Origin: Harmonia axyridis
Lineage: Eukaryota > Arthropoda > Insecta > Coleoptera > Coccinellidae
Length of the DNA: 64,000 bases
NCBI RefSeq assembly: GCF_914767665.1
Contig: NC_059502.1
Location: 32,878,812 to 32,942,811, forward strand
Direction: 5' to 3'
Shown here in pieces: positions 24,169-36,200 of the stretch; position 1 is the stretch's first letter, and every line of letters begins with the position of its first letter. Below the pieces are notes generated by a model. It saw only the letters and a program-made list of their open reading frames with translations. It did not search any database and was not told where the DNA came from. The translations under genes and the position numbers were made by a program.

Positions 24169-25515
24169 TACGTTCTTCAACAATAGCAACAAATGGATAG
24201 TACTGCCGACTGCGGGTTTCCAACATATGTAAATATTTTTCCGTTCTGCGACAATGTAGGGCCTGCTGTACGCACGCCTATGGAAGCGGCAAAAACGTCG
24301 AAGAAAGAGATCAATTTCCGTTTTTTATATTCGTCAAGTGACTGGAAGAAAACTATACTTCAGCTGGAAGTTCTCAGTTTGGTAGGAGTGGTCAGCTTGA
24401 TTGATAGGTGGGTTTTGGAAATTTTAGGTCAGATGTTATGCACTCGTTATGTAAGGCCTGTAGGCCGATTATATTCTCATGATGGGGGAATAATGAGAAG
24501 CGATTCATGGAAGTGCAGTCACCTGACATAAGCTGTATGGATACGAAGAATTTTTGCATAATTTATCGATAAGGAACGCAGTGATAATTGAGTACAATTC
24601 AAAGAATTACTGATTTTATACTGCACCATTGAGTCAAAAAGTATAGGGAATGAATCAATAAAAAAGATGTATTATTCATACAGATTCAAATTCTTCTTCA
24701 AGTATTCTATGATTTGGAAACGGGTGCCTTGAAATAGTATAACGTGTTTTCAAAAATTTCGATATTAATAAAAAATTAATCATCCTTAAAATCTGACAGA
24801 AAATGTCTAATGAATAATGATAAAATATAACTCTAATACCTAAATAGAGAACATAAGAAAACTCTCACATTTATGCACAATTAACTGTATAACTAGCTGA
24901 AACTTATGACTAGAATAGAGTAGAATAGAATAAATGCATTCATTGCATTCTATGACAATTTTAAACTTGAACGCTATATCGTGACTGGTGAGATTGGGTA
25001 TTGTGGAAGCCTTTTGTACATCTTCATTCCATTGAATAATTGTGGAGGAGAATCAAATGAGACAACCTACGGTTGTTGTTTATTCCTTAGCCATTCCGGA
25101 AAATTTCATAAGTTTTTATTTCATATTTCCATGCTGGAGTCCCATTAATTATTTCCGATTGTTAACGATTCTAATCACATATATGTAATTATTGGGATTA
25201 CAGCCCTATTCTAATCCGACAAATTATGTAACATTTTCATTGCCCCGAAAGCCGAAATTTTTTCAATATTTCTATTCACAGTAAAAATGGCAGAAAAAAC
25301 ATGAACTTTTATTTCAAAGCGACAGGTAGTATATTCGTCATAAAGTATAAAGCTCAATTTTTTAAATTAAGATAACTTAAGAAAACTCTTCATTCATTGC
25401 CACACACTAATGACAGTTGCTACCCCCTGCCAAACACCTCCAAAGTTAGTAAATTGAGAACAATTGAATATTTTTTTTAAGTGTAATAATACTTTTTTTT
25501 GTTTTATAATATTGA
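24169..25515. other. Intergenic DNA with one unexplained frame
   Basis: A 112-codon plus frame at 24193-24531 starts directly beside the long-TIR element and is GC-richer than its surroundings (segments DNVGPAVRTPMEAAKTSK and YVRPVGRLYSHDGG). I cannot assign it and see no splice sites that would make it an exon. The remainder is AT-rich without features. Confidence 0.3.
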
Positions 25516-25925
25516 AATAATATTTTTCCTCTATTTCAGTATCGCAGTGAGTTAATTACAGTTCTAAAAACAGTGCGCTGTAATGAAGTCATTATGGTGT
25601 TAAATCGATTTCGTCAGATATAATTCACGAATTTAATGCGTAATTGTAAATTATCTTAAAATTCGAAACGTACGATTCATATAAAAATTCCGTAATCCGT
25701 CAATTTTTGTAACCGTCACACCAACTGCCAAGATACAATACAAAAGTCACTAGGATATATAATCTGAATTTTTTATTTAATTTCCACAATATTTCACAAA
25801 ACTTGACTGAAATAGAGAAAATATCGTCTAATACTCGTTGCAGAAGGCAATTCCAACACTCATGCGTTCGAATTTCGCATTCGTGTTGGAATAAGAGCCC
25901 ATTCTGCAACTGGTTTTAGAATATA
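25516..25925 (-). repeat. Dispersed repeat, copy in minus orientation
   Basis: The reverse complement matches 56685-57250 over almost the whole length. Shared landmarks are TGCAGAA(T)GGGC, TTCCAACACGAATGCGAAATTC, CGCATGAGTGTTGGAATTGC, TGAAATAGAG, TTGGCAGTTGGTGTGAC and the TGTAATGA(G/C)TTATTACAG block. The two copies are 31 kb apart and inverted. The open frame 25700-25909 is repeat-derived; its twin in the other copy is disrupted, arguing against a protein. Confidence 0.85.
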
Positions 25926-27761
25926 CCATTTTGTTTGTTTTATATTATTAAAATAACATTTTCCACAAAATTTAACATGCCTTTGAACGTAAAAAAATTT
26001 TTTATTTTATATTTTCTTGTCTTAAACGATCGCAACATCTATAAAATTCAGCTTATATACTTAAACGAATGTATATTTGTAATTATAAAAGTTTAGGGGT
26101 GTCTGGCAGGAGGTAGCTATCATAAGTGTCCGTTATGGATGACGAGTTTTCTCAAGTTTTCCGGAAGAAAATATAAAGCCGAGATTTATACTTTGACATA
26201 TTTGAGATTTTGGTTGTCGACTTGAAATGCCAATTTCAAGTTCCGCATAAAATTATAAGAGAATTATGAAATAAATAGTAAATAATGAATATTTTCATGC
26301 AGAATTTTGTGTCGATAGCACAACCAAAACAATGAAAAACTCAAGAAAAAGAAATGGTATTTTTAGGTAGGTACTCAAACTTTTCGTGGCCTCAAAATCA
26401 ATAGGTGATTTGGATGATATTGAATAACCATTTAAAGCTTTGTGCACAGTTTAGTGTTGATAGCGTTATCAGAAGCAGAGGAAGGTCAATCAGAAAAGCA
26501 AAAAAAAATTATCTAATAATTCCGTAACAAATCCCTTCGTGTTACAATTTCGCAAGTAAATATAAAATAACAATTTTCAGCCTTATGCAATGTTTTATGT
26601 TCAATGCATCATCAAAATTATAGAAATTTGGGAGAGGACTACCTAATATTTCCTTGATTACAATTTGAGATTTGGCGTGCCTATATAATATAATTCAGTC
26701 CAAGGCTGTAATTGAACAAATAGTGAATAGCTCTTGACTTCACCTAAGTGCTTTTCTCTTAATTTTATTCAAAAAGTTGTGATCTATCAACTTATTGATA
26801 ATTATGCAGATAGATATTGTGTTTAAACGGAATTTATATTATGCCGTGAGATACAATGTAACTTCCTTGATAAGTTATCGAAACATTAAACTTCGAAATA
26901 ACTGACCATGGATGTTGTGTTTTTCGAGTGGATGAGTTAATATCAGTACATTTTTCTCAATTTATTCCTTAAATTCATTTAGAAGACAAAGCTGTTATTG
27001 TGAGATATTATTCAGTTATTATAGCCTTGTAATGTAATTAAATCGCGATATATAAATCGTTTATTTAATTAACCTACATAAAATGTGCGATGGACCAACA
27101 TTGAAATAATTAGAGTTAAAAAATTTACGTATATTCAACTTGTTTACTCGTATTGGTAAATATCGATTCTAAATATAAATGTATGAACCATTGATGGACT
27201 GGATCTTCATAAATTGAAGTAACCTTACATTGAGACATTTTATTTTCATTTTAATCTCTTCATCCGTTCATTGACCATATCCCAGGGAGCAATATGAGCT
27301 GATTTGATTAATTATCGTTCAATTAGAGGATTTCCCAAGATAATAAAGAGGATTATTGGGCGGTAAGATAAAAGAAATAAATTTAGTTGCATCATCCATC
27401 GCTGGAATATCTCAATAAAAATTATGAATTGCAATAAAAACTTGTATTTCTATTTGCTATATAGGAACATATCCAGAATATCAAAATTGTCTCAACGAAT
27501 TTTAGGTCATTGCTTCACTTTTTTCATGAAACCCTCTCGTTCATAATGAATTTTAAGTTTGCAAGTTCAATCAATTGGGTTCTGAATATAGGATTTATAT
27601 TTCAATTTATATTATGAATCAATTGATTTTAACATTGAATTTTTACACCCTGACTGATACGAGTCATAATTATACATAATACATAATTATAAGTTCACAC
27701 TACTTAGAACTAAAATATTGAATATAGAGAACAAGGAGTTTTTGTGTGCAATAAAACTTAC
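25926..27761. other. AT-rich intergenic or intronic DNA
   Basis: No coding frame longer than background, no terminal repeats and no tRNA-like elements seen. If the exon at 27762-27823 is real, part of this may be its downstream intron. Confidence 0.4.
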
Positions 27762-27823
27762 CGGTGCAGCAGAACTGTTTTCAACATCTCCGGCCTCACT
27801 GAGTTCTTTGTAATTGTTATCAT
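27762..27823 (-). CDS. Candidate 62-nt internal exon
   Basis: On the minus strand a TATTTTCACAG acceptor is followed by 62 bases and an excellent GTAAGT donor after CCG. The likely frame reads DDNNYKELSEAGDVENSSAAP, with an upstream phase of one base left over and phase 0 at the end. A second frame is also open. Base composition (about 45% GC) is clearly above the flanks. The polar, acidic content fits a linker exon of a larger gene whose other exons were not found here. It cannot belong to the SLC15 gene, which ends about 34 kb upstream on this strand. Confidence 0.45.
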
Positions 27824-28379
27824 CTGTGAAAATAATTTTAGTAAGTACCAACCTTTCAAAGATAGAGAAAACATAGTTTTTTATTGGACATAAATAATAA
27901 TAAAATAAAATTAGGGAAATAACCTTAACTATTATGGAAAACAATTTCTTTCTGGTTGTATTCGAAGAGTTATAATTAAATGGTAAAAAATCTAATTCTA
28001 GACTTCCTAAAATTTATGGGTTGATTGCTTTTCAAAGAATAATATGTAATATAATTTATTGATCCTTTCAGACAAGACCATTTCATGTATAGGACAGGCC
28101 ATATAGAATCAATTTACAAAAAATTTTCTAAATTATCATACAAGTACTCATTTACAGTGTGATATCATGCACTAGATATTAATTTGCAGTAGGTATTTTA
28201 ATTGTGGAAGTAGTTTTCACATTTTTTAAGTAGGTACTTAGTTTTATTGGTTTATAATTTTCAATGAAAAACTTTTCGAAACGTTGAAGGAAGATAAAAT
28301 TCAACCCGCCTGAAATTGTCATAGTTTATGTTCTGCATTGGGTAGAATCCAAAAATTAAATGAAGAGTCGTTCGCCTGG
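27824..28379. other. Intergenic or intronic DNA
   Basis: AT-rich; no features seen between the candidate exon and the LINE insertion. Confidence 0.4.
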
Positions 28380-28576
28380 CGTTCAGAGCTAGTCAACTCA
28401 ATACAATCGAGTGGTAGACGTTGTAGAGTGAAGGTTGCGCAAAGAGTGAGAGAGTGAACACGTGGTCAGAGAGCGAAAACGTGGCCATTACGGCTCAAAG
28501 TTTTTTGTTTTAGTACTTTTCAGTACTGTGTATGTAGTTGAGAGTACTTTTCAGTACTGTGTATTTTGTTAATAAT

Positions 28577-29755
28577 ATGTCCGATCACTCGGACGAAGGA
28601 TTCGATATGGAGTTGGATCAAGATCCGGATCCTGTGTTCCAGGAGATGAATGCAGTCCGACGCGAGAATGCGAGACTCCAATCAAAATTGGATGAGATGT
28701 CGATTTTCAAACGTGAAAATGAAAAATTACATCGTCAAGTTAATGAGATGACGCAAACCATCTCAAATCTCGTTCTTGAGATAAAATCTCTTCGGGAACT
28801 CCTCAGCCCAGGTACTTCCCAGACTGTTGCCCAAATGCCAATAACCCCCACAACCGATGCTGAGGTCGCATCATATTCCGTTGCTGTGAAGAAAGGAGCC
28901 GTGCCAAAAGTTAGCCCAGATTTTCCGAAACTGGGCGGAACGCGTCGAAAAACCCAAACCGCTAACATATTAACACCCGCCAAGTTGATTGTACCCGCGA
29001 TGCACCCCACCCCCCCCCTATGAAACGAGCTAGACAAGATAGTTCTTCGTCGACCGAGACAAGAGAGGAAACTCCCGTCAAGAAGGTTAGAAGGTTAGAA
29101 TACCGCCAATCACGATGATGGGGAAATCAGATTGGACTCAAATTTCAAAGGAGCTTCACTCCCAGAAATTGAACTACAACCGCGCTACAGTGGTGAGAGA
29201 CGGAATTAAAATCCTCGCGTCGTCTGAAGATGACTACAGAAGAATAATAAGATTCCTTGACCAACGCGGTAAGGAATAATATATCTTCCAAACAGAAGAT
29301 GAGAAGAAAGTTTATGCTGTTATTCGGCATCTCCCTCTTGATGCCGATATAGATATAATCCGAGAAGATCTGCATAATCAAGGGATTCAAGATGCCGAAG
29401 TCACTCAAATGACTTCAAATCAAACAAAGAAGAAAATGCCCCTATCTCTGGTTAAAACCCAAAAAAGAGAAATTTTCACAATCACGAAGCTTTACAATCT
29501 TTGTATTGTAATAGAACCGAAAAAGAAGACAGCAGGACCGGGGCAATACCATCGATGCCAGAGATACGGACATGCACAGAATAAGTGCACTTTTCCATGG
29601 AGATGCGTGAAATGCTCAGGAAATCACAGAAGCCAAGAGTGCACTCTAACCAGGAAGGACGAAGAAAGGAATGCTACATGTGCACTATGTGGCGAAACTG
29701 GACACCCAGCAAGTTACAAAGGTTGTAGAGAATTCAAGCTCAATTCGGATTCAGA
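28577..29755 (+). pseudogene. LINE ORF1 (gag-like, zinc-knuckle) with lesions
   Basis: Start ATG at 28577 begins MSDHSDEGFDMELDQD. A leucine/glutamate coiled coil spans about residues 25-75 (ENARLQSKLDEM, ENEKLHRQVNEM, ISNLVLEIKSLREL), followed by a Pro/Thr-rich part. A frameshift occurs in a C-run at about 29010-29020. The next part resumes as DWTQISKELHSQKLN and KVYAVIRHLPLDADIDIIRE, which is the PRE_C2HC domain found before zinc knuckles in Jockey and I-type gags. A TAA at about 29278 interrupts it. Knuckles follow at about 29545-29740: CQRYGHAQNKC, CVKCSGNHRSQEC and CALCGETGHPASYKGC. The protein would bind the element RNA. Lesions make it non-functional. Confidence 0.85.
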
Positions 29756-30754
29756 GATAAACATTCAACAACTTCTCCGACTAACAGAGTATATCACCCA
29801 GGGCTTTCAAAACAAACAAGCTACTGGACTGCTTCTACTAGATGTAACAAGAGCATTTGACAGAGTATGGCAGGAAGGACTAGCCTATAAGATGCGAACA
29901 GTAGGATACTCAATTAAGATGTGCCGAATCATCAGAAATTACATAAGGGACAGAAATTTCCACGTTAAATTAGAAGATGAAAAATCAACGCTAAGACACT
30001 TAGAAGCAGGCTCAGTATTAGAACCTCTCCTGTATAATATATACATCCATGATATACCAAGGAATCCGAGAAATTTGCTTGCCCTTTATGCGGATGACAC
30101 AGGAATAGCAGTCAAACACAGAAGAGCAAATATCATACACCAACGATTACAAGAAGCAGCAGATGAAATAACCAAATGGTGCATTAAATGTAAGATTGAA
30201 ATAAATGGACAGAAAAGCCAAGCTATCCTGGAGGAAAAATTATCAATTGACGGCAACGAAGTTGAATGGCAAAAATAAGCAAAATACCTAGGTGTGATCA
30301 TGGATACGGGTCTAACGTGGAAACAACATGTTAAGTATGCGGTGGATAAAACCAACAAAGCGATGAACCGTCTATACCCAATCATCGGAAGAAGAATCCG
30401 AATGGACATAAACACCAAACTCAGGATAATTAAAGCCGTTGCCAGACCCCAACTCACGTACGGCTCAGTGGCTTGGGGATACGCGGCAAAGAACCACATC
30501 AAGACAATTCAATCAACAATTCAAGTTGCCCCTTGGTTTGTTAGAAACATCCAAATCCACAGAGACCTAAAATGGGACAGAATAACTGACTTCATGAAGA
30601 AAAAAGCCGAAAAAAATTCGAAAAATTGATAGAACATCCCAACGAAGAATTGAGAAGATTAATTGATTACGACCCTGCCGAAGATGCAAGAATAATGAGA
30701 ATATACCGCAAAAGACTCAGGGATCTATTGCGAAACGATGCCCTTAATATATAG
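29756..30754 (+). pseudogene. LINE reverse transcriptase, C-terminal half
   Basis: The reading frame of the zinc knuckles runs straight into reverse transcriptase after FKLNSDSEINIQQLL, so an internal deletion fused ORF1 and ORF2. Visible motifs are LLLLDVTRAFDRVW (palm motif A, Asp and Phe-Asp), SVLEPLLYNIYI (motif B-like, usually SVLSPLLYNIY), LALYADDTGI (catalytic YADD) and YLGVIMDTGLTW (thumb lead). A TAA stop at 30276-30278 lies between the palm and the thumb, and a frameshift occurs near 30620. The C-terminal tail HPNEELRRLIDYDP ends at TAG 30752-30754. Not functional. Confidence 0.88.
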
Positions 30755-31024
30755 GAAACTCAAGAAAACACATCAAATTGAAGAAACAATCCGAATAAAA
30801 AGGACTCCCGAATAACACAGCGCAATAGTGTGCAAGTAGAAATTTATCCGACTAAGAGATAAATGGTTTATAGGCTTTATGCCCGAAACCTAAGAAGCAG
30901 CAGGTTAGGTTTAGTGAGTATTCTCGGTCTTGATGAGCCAGGACCCTCACACTTGTTCCTTTGGATAAGGTTCGTCCGTAAATGGATTCCCCCTGCTTTA
31001 ACAAAAAAAAAAACGTTCAGAGCT

Positions 31025-32114
31025 CTTCTCTAGCTCATTGGAAGAACTATCGAAGCAAGGCATGGAAAGTTATTGAGAAAAAAACCGTTTTAAAAACGAA
31101 ATTTTTTGCAGATTTGACTGGTTTTCAAAATAAAATGGTCTTGAGACAGTTCCTCACCAATCGATTTTTGATTTAAACTTCTGGTTTTTTAGAAAACAGA
31201 AAATTTTTTCTTGCAAAATATACCTCATAATATTTTCTGAATGCTCAATGGATTCTGCATCCGAATGTGTAAATATAGTGGAAGCTTTATCTTGCTCATA
31301 TCGCTCAGCTGAACAAGAATATGGACCTTCTGTTGGCATGGGCCAAAGAATCCTTCCTTTCAGCTTAGTAGCAGAGAAAAAGGCCTAGAGAACTTTAGAT
31401 AATCAATATAGTCTGTGTCCACCATTAGATTTTTTCAACATTCTCAAAAAATCTAACGATGTTAAATCCGCAGACCTTGGTTGCCACCGAATATATTAAT
31501 TATCTGAAGTTCACAGATTATTATAGATAGGCACTTGATTGATTTGTCATGTGAAACTGAAACTTTTGATGATTTTATAGTTTCATAAGAAGTTTATATA
31601 TCATATTATATATTTTTGAAAAAAAAACTCAAGCGATTTTATCTGTTATAGAAATTGTCTAATCTAGGGCAATAAAAAATTAATTATGACACCGATGGAT
31701 TCTATTAAAAAAACTCGCTCTGCTCGCCGAAGGGGCTCCGCCCCTTGGACCCCGTCACTATGCCGGTAGATCCTTCACTGGGTATCCCTCTAGAAAATAA
31801 AAGATTTTTTTCGGAAACCTTGTATCGTTAGCTGATTTCAGACGATTCACTCGGTATACTATGCTGATTCTAGGGTGGAATTCTATATGATTTTTTTTCC
31901 TAGAACATACCGTTTGGCCCTTGCTCACATGAAAATATTTGATGCAAATAACTTTCCATGACGACAAATCAAGGGCGGTCCTAGCCTTAAATTTTGAGGG
32001 GGTTCGCCGTTATGGGCTTCGAGTATTTCTTTGGGACCAAATCCCAGATTATACCGATATCAAGCCTTACCTCTCAAAAATATTCATATTTAGATATTCA
32101 TATGAATATTTATA
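31025..32114. other. Intergenic DNA with a GC-rich hairpin
   Basis: No gene. At 31727-31744 there is AAGGGGCTCCGCCCCTT, a perfect 7-bp-arm hairpin in an unusually GC-rich 60-base island (31715-31765). The short frame 31939-32151 reads into the mariner left end and is a chance frame. Confidence 0.45.
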
Positions 32115-32287
32115 TAAGGCGTACAACTTTGCGTCCGCCGTTTTGCAATAGATGGCTGTAACGGTAAGTGGTAGTAGAAATAAATATATCGTAGATGTCA
32201 TACAATAAGTTTAGGTATTTGTGAACATAACGCCATTGACATGTTAGCCGATTTGTGTCTGCATCTTAAAGTTATTCACGATTAACC

Positions 32288-33428
32288 ATGTTAGCTTACG
32301 AGCCAAATTCTCGTCATTTGCGGAAGTTTCAATTTTCTATTAAAATATGAAAAAATCCGCGGCTGAGGTTCATCGAATGCTTTCAAATACCTATAGTGAG
32401 AACGATATTGGTGGAAGAACGTACCAACGATATTGTTTATGTCTAGGTTCAGTTATTTTCTGGTACATCTGTAAAATGGCTTGTTCCGTTTGATTAAATA
32501 AATTAAGGAATAGATGAGTGGTTTCAACGCTTCAAGAATGGTGATTTTGATGTCGATGACCAGCATCGCGGTGGAAGAGAGAAGTTTTTTGAAGATGCAG
32601 AATTGGAGGCAATAATTGATCAAGACTCATGTCAAACGCAACAATAATTGTAGGATCAATAGGAGTGACACTAAAAGCCATTTCAAAACGCCTGAATGTC
32701 ATAGGAATGACACAGAAACAAGGAAATTGGGTGCGGTACGAGTTGAAGCCGCGAGGTGTTTGAAAGACGTTTATTTACTTGTGAACAGCTGCTTGCAAGA
32801 CAAAGACGGAAGGGGTTTCTGCATCGGATTGGGACTGGAGACGAAAAATGGGTTCATTACGATAATCCCAAGCGCATAAAATCATGAGGATATCCTGACA
32901 ATGCTTCCACATCGACGGCCAAACCGAATATTCACGGTTCTAAGGTCATGCTCAGTATTTGGTGGGACCATTATTATTATTATTATTATATTATTATATT
33001 ACCAGCTCGGCGTAGTGTATTATGACTGAAAGAATTACAGGCGATCTTTATCGAACGCAATTAATGCGTTTGTACCGAGCATTGAAAAACAAACCGTCGC
33101 AATACAACGAGAGAGAAGATGAATTGATTTTACTGCATGACAATGTTCGACCCCATGTTGCGAAAGTAGTCAAGATATACTTGGAAACGTTAAAATGGGA
33201 ATTCCTATCCCACAACCCTACCCGACGTATTCTCCAGACGTTGCTCCCACGGACTATCACTTGTTTCAATCAATAGCACATGGCCTGGCTGACCAACACT
33301 TCCGATCTTATGAAGAAGAAAAACTTGAATCGATTCGTGGATCGCTTCAAAAGATGACCAGTTTTTTCAATTCGTACGCTGTCCGAAAGATGGGAGAAAG
33401 TAGTGACCAGCGATGGGCAATACTTTGA
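32288..33428 (+). pseudogene. Mariner transposase with frameshifts and insertions
   Basis: The frame begins at ATGTTAGCTTACGAGCC (32288) and continues through the N-terminal helix-turn-helix region. That region is interrupted after GGRTY by about 90 bases of foreign sequence (32425-32515), then resumes as EWFQRFKNGDFDVDD. The second helix-turn-helix (ELxxSIGVTLKAISKRLN-like) and the KDGRGFCI region follow. A TAT-repeat expansion (32967-32999) sits where the KPSETI-like segment should start. The catalytic part is clear: LLHDNVRPHVAKVVKIYLE carries the second Asp, and PTYSPDVAPTDYHLFQSI carries the third with the DD34D spacing. The tail AHGLADQHFRSYEE is highly conserved in mariners. Several frameshifts make it inactive. 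Confidence 0.92.
32967..32999. repeat. (TAT)n microsatellite inside mariner
   Basis: About ten TTA/TAT units interrupt the mariner transposase between the GGDQ-like block and the YYE-like block. It arose after insertion of the element. Confidence 0.9.
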
Positions 33429-33495
33429 GTTATAAATGTATAACCAGTTTTTTACAATAAAGCCTCGAATTTCGCAAAAAAAAGTTGTACCCTTA

Positions 33496-34300
33496 TGTAT
33501 TTGTTGTATTATAATAGCATTATTTACTAATCAGGGTTTTAACCATTCGGGTAGAAATTTAAAAAAAATTAGATTGTTTAATATGAAAAAAAGAAGACAA
33601 TTGGCAACTACATCACAAAATCTAATTTGGTCTTTAAAACTTTGAACCCTTTGAAAACCTTGTAATCACAGCGTCCTCGTCAACATCAATGTCCCTATAA
33701 ATGTTCAGGACGACAAAATACTCCATAAAAATGAAAGCAAACTACTAAATATGTCGTTTTCCACTGAATCTTATTATTATCCTCTATGATAGAAAAACTT
33801 TATTCAAATCAACAGAATTTTCTCACACCAAAATACCATAGCGATATATATCGATATTTTACTCTTACATATTTCGATACATTTCGATAGTGTCTGAAAA
33901 TATCGATACAATATATAGATATCGATAGTTTTCTGACCTTTGCCCATCCCTAGTGTGGATTTGCCGAACGCAGTCATAACCATAAACAAAGATTTCTCTA
34001 TGACCATAATTGTCAGTCAAACTCAGACGCATGTCTCAAAATTTTGTTCGAATATAAATCGTATATTGTATTCTTTAATAATGAATAAAAAATAACCGAT
34101 ATCAACCAAATTCTCAGATCTCATTTTTCCAGAAATGGCAATTTCTTTCTTTGAAGAATTTGGGAGAAATGAATAATCAAAATGTGAGCGTCAGTCTTTC
34201 AAGAAAGTTATTCATGCTTATAGGTTTGTAAAAAATTTTTAGAGAATATTGAATAATAATATAATCCCAACATTAAGATTTTAAATTAGCACATTTCTTC
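33496..34300. other. Intergenic DNA with TATCGATA-rich hairpin
   Basis: Around 33838-33930 several ATATCGATA-type palindromes occur, followed by TGCCCATCCCTAG, which looks like a hAT-type transposon end. No matching other end was found. No gene seen. Confidence 0.35.
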
Positions 34301-34305
34301 TTTAT

Positions 34306-36200
34306 AGAGACATGTATGATGCATAAGTCCAAATTTAATTGATGATTGGGTGGGAAAAATTGACAAATATTGATATTCTTGTAAGTCAATTCAAAATGAA
34401 TAATAGATATATTTTAAGGGCTATCATTCCATTGGATATTTACTTGTGAGCCATAAAATGAAGTTACATTCATTCCATTGACTCATTAATAGAAATACTA
34501 CCTGAAATAAAGAAATTGCATTCAATGTTTATTTTCAGTTTTGACAAATATTGAATTTACATAATCGTTCGATAAGATCTATGAAAAGACCTACAGTGAG
34601 ATTTTGTTTTAGGAATATTCAGTATAGCTGTAATAAACAAACTGAAAAGAGGCAGAATGAATAATAGATCTACCTTTCGGATACCCATATCTGAGAAATC
34701 AGGTTATAAGAAGTCCCTCATTTCCAAGGTTTATCAATACATTTTTCAGTTGAGCAGCAAATTATTCTTCTATTCCATATTTTGTGAAGAAATACAATAT
34801 AATTGCAACAATTTGAAGAACCTATTGGAAATTCCTGAGGAACTAAGGAGTTTTTTAGTATCTGAAGATTGTATTGATGCTATGTTATAGAACGAGACTT
34901 GTGGCTCTGGGTTTTACTCAGAAGTGAATTAAACAGGGCAATTTATGTCCTATATAGTAAATAAAATTTTGATAGATATAAGTTTCAAAAGATCAACAAT
35001 TTTGATCATAGTATTTACATAAATCAAAAAATAACTGGCTTACTATTAGTGCATTGTACGTGGATGATTTTTTTGTTTTAACTAATGTTAATTCTGAATG
35101 AATTTTCTGATAGAAAATTTTATGAAAAAGAAATTAGGGGAAGCTAAAAAATTATTAGGGATCAATATTACTAGAAATTATGGAAAAGGTAGTAAAGCTA
35201 TCGATTATATTCTTCAAATATGTATTGCAATAATTCAACATGTCTGATTGTGAACATGTGAAAACTAAATTGAATTTTGATTCAACAAAAAAGAGTTGTA
35301 ATGATGAACCATATAAGAAATTAATAGGTTTATTAACATCTTTAGCAGTATTAACTAGTCCTGATATAGCATACTCTGTTAATTTCTTGAGTCAATTTAA
35401 TAATTATCTCATTGTTGAACACTGGAAAAGTGCAAAACTCATTTCAAGATACAAAGATCATTGTTCAAATTTTACTTCAGTCAAAAGGAACTGAGTATTT
35501 GAAATCGGTACTAAAATTGTATCGGTCAATACTATTGACCCATATTAGTGGGTTCGATGAAATGGCCATATAGCACTATTCCTATAACGATTAAAAGATT
35601 GGAAACTTTAGTGAACAAATAGGTAGGTATCTACATTATACAAATTTGATCATTCATGAAATGGAAATTTTCAATAAATAGTTGCTTTTTAAAGTATTTT
35701 ATACCTTCATTGAATTGCTGGAAAATTGATACCAATTTCGAAAGTGACTGCCATGTTAAAATTCTTCATATACTGAATGATCCTTCAAAATTTATTTCTG
35801 TCGTAACATTTTGACTAGTATTTCAACTGATATATTCCATACGTTATTGAAATCAATATCTTCAAAGTACTATTCAGAAGACTTATAATGGAATTTAGAA
35901 GAATATGTCTTTCTCAATTTCATAGTCATATATGATATGATGCATAAGTCCAAATTTAATTAATTCACATCTAAAGTGAATGTTATTTTTAGAAATATTC
36001 AGTATAGCTATAATAAACGAACTAAAAAGAGACATAATGAATAGACTTGCCTTTCAAATACCCATGGCCTATGTTACCTCATAAGCAATTACCTATAATA
36101 TCTTATCTTGGTGAAACCTTTTTGAGAAATCAGGTTATAAGTTTGAGAGTCTCTAATTTCCAAGGTTTATTAATACATGTTTCAGTTGAGCGGAAAATAA
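34306..36200 (+). mobile_element. Ty1/copia relic between diverged direct repeats
   Basis: Two diverged direct repeats flank a copia-type pol fragment. The left has GATGCATAAGTCCAAATTTA (about 34318) and, further on, ATATTCAGTATAGCTGTAAT to TTCAGTTGAGC (34614-34757). The right has the same blocks at about 35939 and 35993-36189. The spacing between blocks differs by about 240 bases, so the repeats have suffered indels. They may be decayed LTRs, but TG...CA ends and a primer-binding site are not visible, so the alternative is two independent repeat insertions. Confidence 0.5.
34985..35500 (+). pseudogene. Ty1/copia reverse transcriptase fragment
   Basis: The plus strand contains the hallmark region of copia-type pol. 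DHSIYIN leads to LTISALYVDDFFVLTN, carrying the catalytic YVDD. This is followed by FMKKKLGEAKKLLGINITRN (relatives have F.MkDLGea..fLGi.i.r) and, after short gaps, KKLIGLLTSLAVLTSPDIAY and SVNFLSQFNN, then the HWKSAKLISRY block that precedes RNase H. The region before YVDD and the RNase H are missing or unrecognisable. Stops after NVNSE and several frameshifts show it is dead. Confidence 0.82.

Larger units (their letters stand above)
28391..31013 (+). mobile_element. Jockey-like LINE, full ends, internal deletion
   Basis: A 2.6-kb non-LTR retrotransposon bounded by a perfect 11-bp direct repeat CGTTCAGAGCT (28380-28390 and 31014-31024) and ending in an A-run at 31003-31013. The order is 5' leader, gag-like ORF1 with zinc knuckles, then reverse transcriptase. 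The endonuclease and the N-terminal part of reverse transcriptase are missing, which explains why it is about half the usual length. The leader holds a short tandem duplication (AGTACTTTTCAGTACTGTGTAT at about 28513 and 28543). Because both target duplications survive, the boundaries are certain. Confidence 0.93.
32117..33493 (+). mobile_element. DD34D mariner element, inactive
   Basis: Ends match as inverted repeats: AGGCGTACAACTTTGCG on the left and AGGGTACAACTTTTTTTGCG read from the right. TA duplications are at 32115-32116 and 33494-33495. Total length is about 1.38 kb, close to the usual 1.3 kb for mariner plus a small insertion. The transposase inside is described separately. A related truncated copy is at 15613-16171. 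Confidence 0.92.

Noticed and set aside
31715..31765. Bacterial-like GC island GGGGCTCCGCCCC, possible contamination or horizontal transfer
   Set aside because: Only about 50 bases; immediate flanks are normal host DNA. A repeat hairpin is more likely.
33838..33960. hAT-like end GCCCATCCCTAG with TATCGATA palindromes
   Set aside because: No matching second end or 8-bp duplication could be found.
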